In this document: piece after piece, positions 9,729 through 21,995 of the stretch
Layout: each line of letters starts with the position of its first letter
Numbering within the stretch: position 1 is the first letter of the stretch
Assembly (NCBI RefSeq): GCF_022605725.1
Contig: NC_065548.1
Span: forward strand, 39,549,131-39,613,130
DNA from: Anthonomus grandis grandis
Lineage: Eukaryota > Arthropoda > Insecta > Coleoptera > Curculionidae
Direction of reading: 5' to 3'
Length of the DNA: 64,000 bases
Program-made: the position numbers and the translations under genes
The notes under the pieces: model-generated
The model's database searches: none
Told to the model about the DNA's origin: nothing
Seen by the model: the letters and a program-made list of their open reading frames with translations, nothing else

Positions 9729-11637
9729 ACAGTGACGAATTATTGTGCTTTAATTTATCGTTCTAAAGAAACCACTCACACCAAATTTTAATTTTATATC
9801 TTTTGAAACAGTCGACTAACCTCATAAAAACGATTTTATATGTGTCATTTTGACGCCCTGTATATTGAATACCGAACGCCCAATTAAAAAATGACATTAT
9901 TTTGGTCCATATATATAACCGGCGGATTGGACTCCTTTTCCGGACACCCCGTATAATATATAAGAATAATCATAATAAAAAAAAGTTTTTGTTTACGTTT
10001 TTTTATGTGTGAGATGTTAAACTGACTCTGTGTTGAGAGTTATACTTATTGTCCTTTGGTTTGCAGTTTAATTAGTATATAAATTAATTCTTCATTCGCC
10101 ATTTAATCATTTTGTTGTGTTGCAATTCTTTTATATATTAACATACTTTTTTACTCTATTCTATATATATAGGGGGACTCTATAGGGATTGAATAAATAA
10201 TTAAAAAAGCAAACTATTAAAAAAATAAAAAAAATATTTAAACCACAAGCTTTCTAAGATCTCCATAATTTCTATTTTATTTTCATACAATCACTGACAC
10301 TATTCCCTTCAATTTTATTTGTTGGCTTACGTTTTATCGACATGTTCCTAAACAACTTGTCATATTCTCAGCCCAAATATTTGTTGAGCTCTTTTATTTT
10401 CCTCGTAAACTTTCTGACAACTAAAAGCATTTCTTATTTGAGCAGATATAAACTTTATTTCTGAAACTATCGTAATATTGAAATGAACTGTATATGTATG
10501 TTATAGCATTACTGAAATTTTTTCCGTCCTTTTTTAATTTTTGTTTCTAGCTTAAGTCAACTTCGCAGCATAAGCTAATTTAATAAACAAAAATTATCAT
10601 TTCTAAATGTTTAAACAAATGCGAATTCGTCGAGTCGCACAATTTAATATAAGTGGTCGCTAAAAGTTCGCCAAAAGGCATCTGATTAACAGGTTTGCTT
10701 AGTTATAATCTAGAGTATTATACTCATTATTTAATTATTGCAAATCATGCGAAATGAAAACAATGTCGTGTAGTATCATAGCTAAATCGGCTTAGTTGAG
10801 AACGCACAATTGCTATGATTTTAACTTTGCTTTATTTTTATAGAGTTTTTACACAATAAAAAAAACATGTTTTAAATATAAAATTTTCAAATATATAAAT
10901 ACGTTTTCAAATATAAAATATCTCCGCTCTTCCCTGGCCTGACACATGCTTGAATATTCACAGAAAAACATAAACCATGAACAAAAATTATTTTAAGATT
11001 TAAGCTATTTTATAATCAATTTTTTCTAATAGTTATAAACATTAAGAACTGTATTACATTTAAATCTAACATTTAAACGGTCACTTAAGTGAGTAAGTGC
11101 GACTATAATAATAATATTAGTACAATCTTAAATTTATGCATAAATTAATACTTGTACATGTTAAGTATAAATACATAAGTGCAATTCTAGGCGTCTGCTA
11201 ATTTATTAAATTAGCACTTCGAAATGCAGCGTCAAAGCTGTTAAACCTGTATGTATATTTACCAAGCAAGTTCCATATCCCAAAGGGCCGATGGGGAAGT
11301 TCCCTAATCCTGATTTGCGGGGCCATACTAATTGCTATATACAATATAGATAAGTAGGGTTTTAAACTCTAGCTCAGTGGAGCGATACATACTGGATTCA
11401 TGACCATAAGATATGGTGTATGTAGGTGACCGGTTAGTTTAGCATTATGAATTTTGATAAGAAATGTTTTATTTAAATGTAATCAGTACACATGACACCG
11501 ACATGATTTAAATATTTTAGTTTAAATTACGTATAACTTTATTTTATGATGTTTTCTATGTGTCCACAATTCATTATTTATATTGCTATATTATAACTTT
11601 AATAATTAAATAATAATTAAATTTATTCGTTAATAGT
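9729..11637. other. AT-rich stretch with mariner-end relics and a GC-shifted island
   Basis: No gene was recognised. At about 9851 (GCCCTGTATA) and 9946 (GGACACCCCGTATA) there are sequences resembling mariner terminal repeats, possibly ends of a decayed element. At 11210-11420 base composition is clearly less AT-rich than the flanks. On the minus strand a short open stretch there is followed by an AT-rich tail with a TAT/ATT repeat (about 11105-11120), as at the 3' end of a LINE, but no domain is recognisable. Confidence 0.35.
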
Positions 11638-11890
11638 GTAGGACGTACTAGGGTTAAGATATCTTTTAAAGATAGTCAATTTGCCAATATTATGGTGTTA
11701 AGTGAAAATTAAAGTATTCATAACTTGGAAGCATACATTCCTAAATTCTTGGTTACTAGACAGGAGGTACTAGAAGGAATTTACTTAGATTAGATTTCTG
11801 ATGAGAATATTGAAATATCCGCAATAAGTAGATTTAAAAAAAGTAGTAGTGTCTCAGAGTCTTCATAAAGAAGCGGAAAAAAATTTCCAG
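11638..11890 (+). pseudogene. LINE ORF1 (gag-like) fragment
   Basis: The plus strand encodes GRTRVKISFKDSQFANIMV, then after one stop NLEAYIPKFLVTRQEVLEGI and YLD, then ISAISRFKKS. The order 'R-x-K-I-x-F...A-N...L-x-A-Y-I-P-x-F-L-V...G-I-x-L-D' is the RNA-recognition-like part of ORF1 proteins in insect Jockey-type LINEs. In intact elements this protein coats the RNA. The zinc knuckles that normally follow were not found. Two or more stops interrupt the frame. Confidence 0.45.
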
Positions 11891-12566
11891 TAAAAACTTT
11901 TGCTTCAATAGTTTGTCAAATGATTTTTTCAATGATTTTGTTAATATTAATTTAATAAGAAATACTCAAACAAAACCAATCGAAAGAGGTCGACATACCC
12001 GTTATAGTTCTCCCCATATTTTATTCCAAAAAAAGATGAAGGCCTTTATCTCCTGATCCTACGCAAGAGAACACAAACGTATTTTAGCACAATTTAATAT
12101 AAGTCAAAATTTAGGACCAATTTAAAATGATCCAGTCTAGATAAAAATAATTTCCCAAAATGTCATCCGTGTTAGAAAATTTTGTTTCAATTACAATCAT
12201 AATATCTATCTTGCGCAAATTTATGAAATTAATAAACTCGCCAAGTTTGTGCAACATGCAATTCTGAAAACACTAAATTCTATAGTTACGCAATATTTCC
12301 TTGAAGAAATATGTCATAATTTCAAACCCGTCCTTTGAGGTATTGCCTCCCTCCCGAAGGAATAGTGTAAAATGTTGTCCTGCCTTAAGGGCTTCGTTTT
12401 ATTTTATTTATTTTATCTATCGTCAATTTATAAGTGAAATGTAGTTATTTAAAATCTAATGGCGTGTCTAAAGGTACCCTGCCGTACGGTTAAAATAAAT
12501 GCGTGTTAAGCGATACGGCAAAATGGCTTCTGCGTTATCTCACCTGATGTGCCAACTCTCCTCGAA

Positions 12567-12833
12567 TTACCCTAGTTGAATACATGCTGTCCGCCTCCAT
12601 CTGACTGTGACTCTTCTGTATTTTTGTATTATGGTTATGTCTTTTTCAATTGCCAAGTTAAAAAGCGCATTTGCCAACACAGAATTTCTGTTTTGTGCTG
12701 CGCAGCCATCGCTATAAAAAATATAGTCTGGTTTTTTGTCATTAGAACAGGCTTCAATTTTTCTTTTTAGAAATTTTACTATTATTGTAGCAAACTCATT
12801 GGCTGTTACCTTACCTTCTGTTTCATTTTTCAC
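12567..12833 (-). pseudogene. Second SDGCxxQN-family transposase-like fragment
   Basis: An 88-codon minus-strand frame contains VTANEFATIIVKFLKRKI, then FYSDGCAAQNRNSVLANALF and ITIIQKY. It aligns by eye with SDGCSDQNKNS in the 7845-9545 pseudogene. At its end a one-base frame change continues into a SHSQMEADSM-type motif, the counterpart of HGQSEGDS in the other copy. Only this central block survives; the flanks belong to other remnants. Two divergent copies in 13 kb show that this is a repeated family rather than a host gene. Confidence 0.55.
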
Positions 12834-12849
12834 AGTTCCCTAAGGGGGT

Positions 12850-13900
12850 TTTGAGATCCCTTACCTGAGTGAGACCAGAAGTACGCCCATCCCGCTCCGC
12901 GCCACAATCCTCTTCCAAACTCTGTACAGGTTTTCTCACCCACATCTCAGGAAAATCTCTGTTGTAGGCGTCCCCTTGGAATCTTGTGGTGTTAGTGAGC
13001 TTGGAGTGAGCTGTCTAAGCTAGACGGGGTGGCAGAGGAGCTGGTACCAGTTCAGCCAAGGGTGGAGGTCGGTTAGTTGACAGCTGCCCTAGTTTATACT
13101 TGTAGACAGGATAAGTCATGCTTATTGAGCGATGCGCCCCTCCACAGTAATCGCATTTGGGTTCTATTCCAGAATTACGGCACTCTGTGACTCGTGCTCC
13201 TCTGCGCACCTGCTACAGCGAAGCTTCCTATTGCAGTTGGCTCGTAAATGACCTCAAGTTTGGCAACATTGACATGTTCAATGTCATGTATTGGATTTTG
13301 GTTTTTCCTATTTTCACAGTGTACCCTTACATGCATTAACGTACTGACCTTTTGGTTCATACTTGCTGCTGTATATTCTGGATCAGTGACTACCAGGTAG
13401 AGGGGGCGGAATGTGTTTTTCAGTTTGAACACTTTGTGGACTTTTATGTTGTGTTTCTGGATAAGTTTCTTCTTGATCTCATCCGGTGTGACATCTGCAT
13501 AGGATAAACCCGTGAGTACGATCCCCTTCTAGGGAATAGGTATGAAATCTGCGTTCTCTTCTATGTCGCTTTCAGTGTTTTGTTGTAGGATTTCATACCT
13601 GTTGTATAGGACTGTCGTAGGTGGGCTTATGTCTTAAAATAGGTGTTTAAGCTTTACATATTTAGTTGGTGGGCTGAAACCATCACTGTCTGATCTGGAC
13701 TGTTTGGCATTAGTTGTGGATGTTTTTGAAGTGGATGGTGCGGATATTGGAGGAGGAAGGTCGATTGCGGTATTTAGGGTAAGCTTTTTGGAAGCGGTCT
13801 TTTGTTTTTGAAGCATGTTGTGAGAAATTCTTAAGTGTTTGACGTATTGCTTACAACGCCATCTAGTATTAAAGGTTTTCCACTTTACCAATTTCACAGG
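12850..13900 (-). pseudogene. LINE ORF1-like remnant (PRE_C2HC/zinc-knuckle type)
   Basis: On the minus strand from about 13900 there is a Ser/Thr/Lys-rich N-terminal part with DLPPPISAPSTSKTS. After a stop come GIVLTGLSYADVTPDEIKK, KTFRPLYLVV-like residues and LMHVRVHCENRKNQNPI. A short stretch near 13150 gives PKCDYCGGAHRS, resembling the last Cys/His knuckle of such proteins, and a Pro-rich segment follows (RPPPLAELVPAPLPPRL). This order suits the gag-like ORF1 of insect Jockey-type LINEs. The region is GC-richer than its surroundings, as are intact LINE genes of some families. It is broken by stops and frame changes, and no ORF2 follows it. Confidence 0.45.
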
Positions 13901-14904
13901 CCGAGTTCAGCGAGGGCGCCGCGTGAGCAGGATCAGGTATTCTGTATTAATTTGGTTTTATTTTATTCATTTTTATTTTTCAATTGATTTTGCGAAATGG
14001 ATAGCAAGTTTGCGGAAAAAACAATGCCTATAAACTTCAAAGGGTAAAAAATAACTGCACATTTTTTACCCATTTCAGTATTTCTATAAATCTGTGTTGC
14101 TTAAGGTATAACCGAATATATCTAAATACGTTCACATTTATAATAACAATTATAAGACCCTGTTTATTTTCTAAAGAATTGAAATATTTTTCTTAGTCAT
14201 TAAGATGAAATTTATCGGTCTGACCGAAAAGAGGTCCAGGATATTTACATAACTAAAGCTAGCTCAGCGGTACCGTAAGTAACCAAATACGGTTTACACT
14301 TAGCGTTTCCCCTCGGGAATTATTTTTATGGGTTTTGATATAAGAGTCTGAGATAAATATTTGATTTATAAAATTCATTTGAGTTTTGGTCACTAAAGAG
14401 TGAAGTTATTTAATAACAGCAATGGGTGTTGCGACGTGAAATAAGCTGTGTTGGTTTGGTGTAGTGTTTTACTACAAGAAAGGGTGAGAAAAGAGAAATG
14501 AAGAAAGGGTGTTTTCACAGAGTATGCTTATTTCTATCTTATTGATTACACCGATATTTTACCCTTTTAATTAAAAATGTGATTAATGAAATATTTTAAT
14601 GACCGATTGTTGTTTGTCTTGCTTGTGTTGTTGTGACGATTGTTTATTGTTTCTTGTTAAGATACTGAGCTGGTCTAGGACCATTGCACAGTTCGTTGTA
14701 TTTAACAAGACTTTGTATCTGGAGAGGACCCTCGCGTTTTAGTGTCCATTGCACCCCTCAGTACAAAGTGTGTTATCGTCAAGTGGTCTAGATCGGATAT
14801 TGCTGTCTCAATCTCATGTTTTATTATAATGTTTTTGGTAGCATTTTGGCTACGGCTTATGAGTAATGTAGTGCTCACCTTTTGGCATATTGAACGATTG
14901 TATA
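13901..14904. other. Unassigned stretch downstream of the minus-strand LINE
   Basis: Mostly AT-rich. A block at about 14650-14880 has a more balanced composition and short open pieces on both strands, but I recognise no domain. It lies directly beyond the 3' end of the minus-strand LINE and may be an older element remnant. Confidence 0.3.
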
Positions 14905-15009
14905 TATAATAATAATAATAATCCTTTATTTAGCACCTGGCTAGTACATAATACTATAACAGACATTTAATATACATGTGTGTAATATAATAAATTCCTT
15001 AAAATTAAA

Positions 15010-17854
15010 TTATAATTGATTCTTTAAGAAATTAAACACCTTTCTATTAAACATTTTCAGTGATGTTGCTTCTTTAATCTCTACTGGTAGGTTATTAAAC
15101 ATTCGAATTCCCTCAAAAAACAGTGATTTTTGTAAAGCAGTGGTTTTAACATGTTCAATATTATAGTTCTGCTTTGACCGAATGTTGTAGTGATAGAAAT
15201 TTTCTCTTTTTTCCAAAAACGTTGATAAATAGTTTGGTAAAAGACCATGTTCGATTTTAAAAATTAATGTTAAATTTGCCTTTTTAATATTTTTTTCTAC
15301 CGATAACCAATTTAATGTAGAAAGCATATATTCAATTGGTGTATATTTACTACAGTTCAAAATAACCCTCATAGCTTTATTTAGTTGTAATTGAAGCCTA
15401 TTTATGTTTCCTTGTGTACAGGATATGAGTAAAGCAGAACAATAATTAACATGAGGCAATATAATAGTGTTAAATATTAACTTTTTAGACCATAATGACA
15501 GAGAACTTGAAATACGAGATAAGAATGAAATTTTTTTACCTAATTTTCTACAAACATAATCTATGTGCAATGAAAAATTCAACTGTGGATCAATAATTAT
15601 TCCTAAGTATTTAATTTCCGAAACAAAATCTACTTGATCTCCGTTTATATTTACTGTACAGCCTGATTCATAAAATTTATTACAATTTGTCTTTGACCCC
15701 AACACAATACACTTTGTTTTCCTTATATTTAATTTTAATTTATTTTTGCACAACCAATCATACAAAATATGCATCTCAGAGTTCATTATTCTGGTAATAT
15801 TTTTGAAGTTCCTACCTATCACGCATACTACAGTATCATCCGCAAACAAGTTAATAAATGAATTTCGCAGAACTGTGTTTATATCATTTACGTAAATTAT
15901 AAATAATAAGGGCCCAAGAACACTGCCCTGTGGCACACCCATTTTACTTGGAACCTTATTTGAAAATCTATCACCTACTTTAGTTCTCATACACCTGTTA
16001 CTTAGAAAATCCTTAATCCATTTTAAAACAATACTCTTAACTCCATATAACTTTAATTTCTTAAAGAGGATATCCCGATCTATAGTCTAAAATGCCCTTT
16101 TTAAGTCAATAAAAACACTAAGCACAACATTTTCATCGTTTATTTCTTTTCTCCACTTCGCACAAATATACTGTAGGGCCGACTCGCATGAATGGTTATT
16201 TCTAAATCCGGATTGTCCAACATAGAGTAAGTTGTTTTCCTCAAAGTAGTACCTAAGTTGCTGACACACAATTGTTTCGATGATCTTATCTACAACAGGG
16301 AGTAAATTAATGGGTCGAAATTCTTCTGGGATGGTTGGTTTTGACACTTTAGGGATGGGAATCATAACACTTGTCTTCAGATCATCTGGGACTCTACCAG
16401 TTTCTAAAGAGGTATTTATTAGATAGAGTAAAGGATATCCCAACACACAAAACAAGTCTTTAATCAACTTAACACTGAAAAACTCATCACTGGTACTTTT
16501 GTTTTTAAGTTTAAATATAATAGATCTTAGTTTCTGGAGAGTGAGGTTTTTAAAGTTTGCTATTTCTGAGTCCTTCTGTTCACTAACTTTACAGTCCCAT
16601 TGCCGTTTCTCTATATTTTCTGAAATTTCCTCGACACTATCTACATAATATTGGTTAAAATTTTCTTCTACGCTGGTATTATATGGACCAAAATCAATAT
16701 CTCCAAAATCTGTCGGCTGATTTTTGCTTCCTATCAAACTTTTTAGAGTACGCCACATTTTTTTACTATTACCCCTACACATATCTATGTTTTGTTCATA
16801 AAATGTTTTCTTCTCCTGTCGTATCAGTGAAGTCACATTATTGCGTAACCTTTGGTAAGTGTACCAATCAATTTCATTTTTGGTAAGACAAAATCGTTTG
16901 TATGCGTTGTTTCGTTCTGTTTGTGCTCGTTTTACAGTATCATTCACTCATTCACTCTTATCATTCACATTCACACGGATATTTTTTTAGTGTCCGTTTT
17001 TGTTTGGGACTTACTCTATCCACTGCAGCTCTTACGATCTCTATTAAATCAGAATATATCATATTTACATCAGTGGAGGAGTAGTTCCAGTCAGCACCCA
17101 CTAGTTCCGTCCTAATTTTCGACATTATTTCATCATTAAGATTTCTATAACATATATCTCTAGGATTGTTACTAACTTCTTCAAATGGCATATTTACCCC
17201 TATAATCTCATGGTCGCTTATGGCGGGAAAATTCCTAGGTAATTCGGAGATATTATAGTCGTTTGTAATAATGTGGTCGATTAATGTCGCAGAAGTATTA
17301 GTGATTCTTGTTTCCTTCTTCACAATCTGACGAAAACCTGCTGCATCTATAACTGTTTTTAAGTTTTTTGCTCCATTGTCATTTTTTTGTAGGTCAATAT
17401 TTAAATCACCTAACAACACAACTTTTTTCTGTTGACATGAGTCCTCATTCAAGGTATTGCCCAAATACTCCAAGAAAAGCTTACAATCCGAATTCGGAGA
17501 TCTATAAATACTTCCCACAACAGCGACTTCTTTATTCACAGTTATTGATGTCCATAATGCCCAAAAATTATAATCAACCGAATCATTTTTCCATACTGTA
17601 AATTTTAAACCATTTTTTATGTACATTATAGTACCACCTGTATGTCTGCTGTTTGAATAACATATTACGGTATCATATCCTGATAAATGTACCTCATGTT
17701 CATTTATTTCAGAAGTCATATGTGTTTCACTAATGCACAACACTAACGGAGAACTATCAACAACAAGTTGTCTAATTTCACTTATGCGTGACGTGACCCC
17801 CTGTATATTAACATGGATCACCCTACCATCCATAACAGATACTCGCTTATGCAT
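15010..17854 (-). pseudogene. LINE ORF2: APE endonuclease plus reverse transcriptase, two lesions
   Basis: From ATG 17854 the endonuclease shows HVNIQGVTSR, LCISETHM (catalytic Glu), SIYRSPNSD, VVLLGDLNIDL and the C-terminal SDHEI. Near 16960 a cluster of GTGAATG repeats shifts the frame. The RT then shows FRPINLLPVVDKIIE, SGFRNNHSCESAL and VFIDLKRAF (motif A), a single in-frame TAG at 16087-16089, then GVPQGSVLGPLLF and NLFADDTVV (FADD, motif C). The C-terminal part has SEIKYLGIIID and LFFEGIRMFNNLPVEIKE and ends at TAA 15010. Order and length (about 950 codons) match CR1/Jockey-type ORF2. All catalytic motifs survive, so only two or three changes inactivate it. Confidence 0.8.
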
Positions 17855-17866
17855 ATTTTTTAATGG

Positions 17867-18933
17867 CTATATATATTGGGTTCTTGATTTTAGTTTTTCC
17901 TGTGCTCTTTGGTAGCAAACACATTTTTTATCAAAAACACTATGTTTATAGTCAATATCTGTAATCTTTAAGACATCATGGGCATATTTACAATTTGTAC
18001 ATTCTAAAATATTGGAAGTACACTCCTCACTTTTATGATTATTGTTACAAAGTGGACATATAATTGATTGCTGCCTGCAATTTACAGCTTTATGGCCGTA
18101 CCGCCAGCACTTATAACAGCGTAAAACACCCAAATATTCGTATACTGGAAAGGTATCCCATCCTAAAAAGATTTTCTTATTATTTATGGGGCATCTAAAC
18201 ACACATGGAGAAACTTCCAAAATAATATTGTACGATGTTTTTTGTTTTGGGGAATACTGCTTTATTATTTTAATATCACAATCCGGTACTTTTAGTGCAG
18301 AGAGACAATTTGGTTTTCTTATTATTTGACCGAGGTCAACGTCCTTGTTTACATATTTCTCGTGTATCCCAACAACAATAATTTTCGGATTTGCAATCTT
18401 AGGAATTTCGATGTCATAGTTCTCCGATAGTTCGGCGACGGCCTTGGTTTGCAGTTTATGTAGGGATTCACGATCATTACACTCGATAACCACGCTGCCT
18501 TGACTTGCTGTTTTACATTTTTTTACTTCAATTGAGAGATCCGCTGGATTAATTTTTTCTCGTACTACATTTTTGGTCGTACTACTATCTTGGTTTGCCT
18601 GCTTAGGTTTGATTATTAACGGAGGAAATAGATTTTTTTTACAACGGTTGACCACTGATCTGCTTGGACTTCGGAAGGTATTGTCTTATTGTTTTCCATA
18701 GTTTGTACTATCTGAGATATGTTAATATTATTTTCAACTACACGTTGTTCAAGTGCTCCGATTTTTTTGGCAATGTTTAAATTCTCGTTAACCAAATTAA
18801 CGCACTCGTTACAGCACCAAAACACATTCTTATTCTCACCCAATGCTTTAAATAAGGGTTCCTTTATCTGCACACACTGACTATGAAAATGTTCTTTACA
18901 CCACTTGTGATCGCGATGGCTTCTATTTGTCAT
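17867..18933 (-). pseudogene. LINE ORF1 with PHD-like N-terminus and zinc knuckles, one frameshift
   Basis: The first 105 codons (from 18933) hold a Cys/His cluster (W-C-K-E-H, H-S-Q-C, W-C-C-N-E-C) resembling a PHD-type finger, then a probable coiled coil. The frame then shifts by -1 at an A8 run (18633-18640). The remaining 260 codons run to TAG at 17867-17869 and carry CYKCWRYGHKAVNC, CPLCNNNHKSEEC and a third C-x2-C motif. These are gag-type knuckles that bind element RNA. The zero frame presents A-AAA-AAA, so the break is either a one-base deletion or a -1 slippage site. The ORF2 ATG lies in the same frame five codons after the stop (TAG CCA TTA AAA AAT ATG). Confidence 0.7.
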
Positions 18934-20069
18934 TCAATATCAGTAAGTTGTCGTTACTGGGACATTTAACAATCGGATAAAAGTAATAAATTGGTGAATA
19001 ATTTTTTTTAATTAATTAATTTTACGGGAATAAGTGTGCTCAGGTTACTTTTATTATTTCAGGTCTACACGTCACTATCTCTACTTTGGAGTCGCCCAAG
19101 CGCCCAGTTGTTTTACAAGGTGTTTATTCTATTTTTATGATTTATTTTTATTATTTTGGACAATTTTGAATTTATTTAACGTATTAAAAATTATAAAATT
19201 TAAATGACGCTCACAGGTTTTAATTATTATACAATTATATTTACAATATTTTAAATTTTTTCAAAGTAAATTTGTTTTAATTTTTTAGTCCAAAAAACAA
19301 TTAGTTAGTTACGAGTTAACAGGCTCGCATCGAACTTATGTATTAAGTATTGAAAAGGATGCTAGCCTTATCGTCATTTTGCTATATACAACCAAATGTA
19401 AAAAATACATTAATATATATAATATTTTAAAAAAAGTATTGACCCAATGACCTAGGATAAAACGAATATACTACAACTGGGATAAAGAGAATACTAAATA
19501 ATTGTTTGCCTTTTAAGCAAAACGAAATAAAATTTGATATGTATGTAAGTTATGAAAACACGTATTGTCTTACGTTTTAAATTGGTTTTGGTCACTTCCG
19601 ATTTAAGAAGAAATTGTATTTATTTTCTCTTTTTTAATATGATACCTCATATATTTTTACATATAGGATATAAAATTATATTCTGAATTTAATGATACTT
19701 TTACTTGGTTGTATTTTTGACGTTATTTATCATCTTGTCATTTTGAAATAGAATGGATACGAAGTTAAAAACGGTAAATTAGCATGCACTAGTTTATTAT
19801 GTTTTGTTTTTCATGTGCTTTCCACGAGAATTAAAAATAAACAGACATGTTTTATTTTTAACTTTGATTTGTTTCGTCGTATTAAGTAAATCTAGCTTTA
19901 AATGAAAAATTTGCCAACCAAAAAATGTTCGTGTTTATTGATTTTTATTGTTTGTATTAATATACTATTCTTATCGTTAATTCCAGTCTCTTTTATGCTT
20001 TGCAATATTTCAGCAAATTCTTTTAATTGATAGATGCTCTAAAAGTCAACTCGTGTGTAAAAAAAAAAA

Positions 20070-20071
20070 AA

Positions 20072-20121
<50 letters not shown>

Positions 20122-20178
20122 TTTATAAGTTATAAATATATATAAATTACAACGAGAGTCAAGAAATAGATTGCTTTT

Positions 20179-20252
<74 letters not shown>

Positions 20253-20308
20253 TTTATAAGTTATAAATATATATAAATTACAACGAGAGTCAAGAAATAG
20301 ATTGCTTT
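20070..20308. repeat. Tandem duplication containing long (TA)n tracts
   Basis: A unit made of a (TA)n tract followed by about 60 bp of unique sequence (starting TTTTTTATAAGTTATAAAT, ending GATTGCTTT) occurs twice. The unique parts lie at about 20117-20177 and 20248-20308, spaced about 131 bp apart and identical by eye. The second TA tract (about 20180-20248) is much longer than the first. The identical unique parts suggest a recent duplication or a local assembly artefact. Confidence 0.8.
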
Positions 20309-21282
20309 GCTTATTGGTTTCTTAAGAGCAAGGCAACCAGAAAACTAGGGAAATAGAAAAAAAATGCTTAGAGGAGTAAACAAGCAAAAACTACAACATC
20401 GATACTTTGCTATGTTATGGTATAAATAATATTCCGGCAAGACTAACTGGTTTACAGGAACTAATTCTAGGGAGTTGAGTTTGTTCGACAGTCTTGATTT
20501 AAAAGTTTTAAACAACAAGAACAACTCCCTAGATCTGATAGGTTACAGAAACCCTGTTAAATTTAAATGATGAAACAAAAAGAAACTATCAGGTCGGCTT
20601 CGTGGGTTCTCTGTATAGTCAGTTGCCTCAGTCACACTCACTCACTCAGTAGTAAAACACCTTAATTTAATTTAAATAGGGCGTTTATTAAAGTTAACAT
20701 TTTTATAACCAAAGGTACCTGAATTCGTCAGTGATCACTTTGGAAGCATTACATAATAAGGCGTAACATTAAAGTGTTTTAATTTACATAATTATAAGAT
20801 AAATATAGTTTTAAAGATAAAAATGAGAAGATGATAATAAATAATATTAATAAATGCATGTTAAATCATACAGAGAAATCAAAAGAATATGGTTAAGATC
20901 AATTAAATAGGAAAATAAAAAGACTAGTAAGCTTACGGGTCAAGTCCCATGGTGTTCATCTTTCGGAGTCTCAGTCAGCAGTCTCGTACTTAATAAAGTT
21001 TTGAAAGAAAAATTTAGAACAAGTCATTTTTAAATATTTTAACCAAATGAATAAAAGTTAGGATTCTCCAGATCCCGTCTAAAGCTTTAAGTAATTAATC
21101 CTGTAACAGCTATTTATAGTTTGTTCCGTTGTATTTGCATAACTTGCTTAACAAGTTATTTGATGTTATTTAATTAGACCATTTTAACTACTTCAAAGAG
21201 TATCCTTCCGTAAGGTTGATTTTTATCCAATATACTGACATTTCAGTTAAATGACGAGGTAATTATATAAAGACTATAATTC

Positions 21283-21349
21283 GTAAAGTTCAACTTACTA
21301 AAGCTAAAGATTAAACACAAATCTTTAGCTTTAGTAAGTTGAACTTTAC
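21283..21349. repeat. Perfect 30-bp inverted repeat with 7-nt loop
   Basis: The 30 bases at 21283-21312 are the exact reverse complement of 21320-21349; the loop is AAACACA (21313-21319). Outside the stem, AAGACT at the left and AGTCTT at the right extend the symmetry with a small bulge. It lies in non-coding DNA with no recognisable element around it. It could be a pre-miRNA-like hairpin, a fold-back remnant or an assembly or ligation artefact. Confidence 0.85.
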
Positions 21350-21995
21350 AGTCTTGTTTAGTAAAAAGTAATAACCAAAATTTAATTTAATAAAACAAGA
21401 CTTGAAAATAATTTTAAAGTCCTACATATTTCATTAAAAGTTACCAAATTTACTGTAGGAAGGTAGCAAATTAAAAATACGTTGTTAAATAGAACAAGTA
21501 GAAATTTAAAGTATTACATACTTGTAAGATTTAATTTTTAATATATTTTACGCAAAGTTATCCTTAATTTGCCAACTTTAGATTTTGGACAAAGAAATCG
21601 TCGATCTTGTGTTGCTATTGAGATAAAATCCTGAGATTTTTCAATTGCTCTAAAAAAACGGTTTTTGCTAAAAACAACAAAAACTTAAAAATATTCATTC
21701 AAAGATAATAAGTTACATTTTTAAGGTAAATTTTCACACAATTTAACAATTCATAAAATTCCTTAAAGAAATGAGGGAGTGTCAAATGTTTTTATGAAAC
21801 AAATATATCTATAAGTAACTGAAACTCTCAAAAATGCGTCGCATTAAGAGTATTAACTAAAAATAATAATTAATAGTTAAACATTACGGTAAAATTTTTT
21901 TTTCTTGTTTGTACAAGCCATTTCGTCACTGGCAAAACCATTGTAAGATAGGCCGCGCACCAAATTACAATTCCATATGATATTACCGATTTTAT

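Larger units (their letters stand above)
14905..18990 (-). mobile_element. Nearly full-length LINE (CR1/Jockey-like) with (ATT)n tail
   Basis: On the minus strand the element has, in order, a short 5' leader, ORF1 with zinc knuckles, ORF2 with APE endonuclease and RT, a short 3' UTR with AAATAAAGG, and an ATT-repeat tail at 14905-14925. The low-coordinate end is fixed by the tail; the 5' end near 18990 is approximate and no TSD was found. A microsatellite tail instead of poly(A) argues for a CR1/L2/I-type LINE over a classical poly(A) Jockey. Only a handful of lesions separate this copy from an intact one, so it is among the younger elements here. Confidence 0.75.

Noticed and set aside
13157..13432. 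Alternative plus-strand small genes across the ORF1-like remnant
   Set aside because: The minus strand carries the ORF1 motif order; the plus frames have no motif.
16683..17115. Plus-strand open frames over the LINE ORF2
   Set aside because: Antisense shadows of the endonuclease and RT.
20070..20250. Replication origin or promoter at the (TA)n tract
   Set aside because: A simple dinucleotide repeat in a tandem duplication; no initiator or gene next to it.
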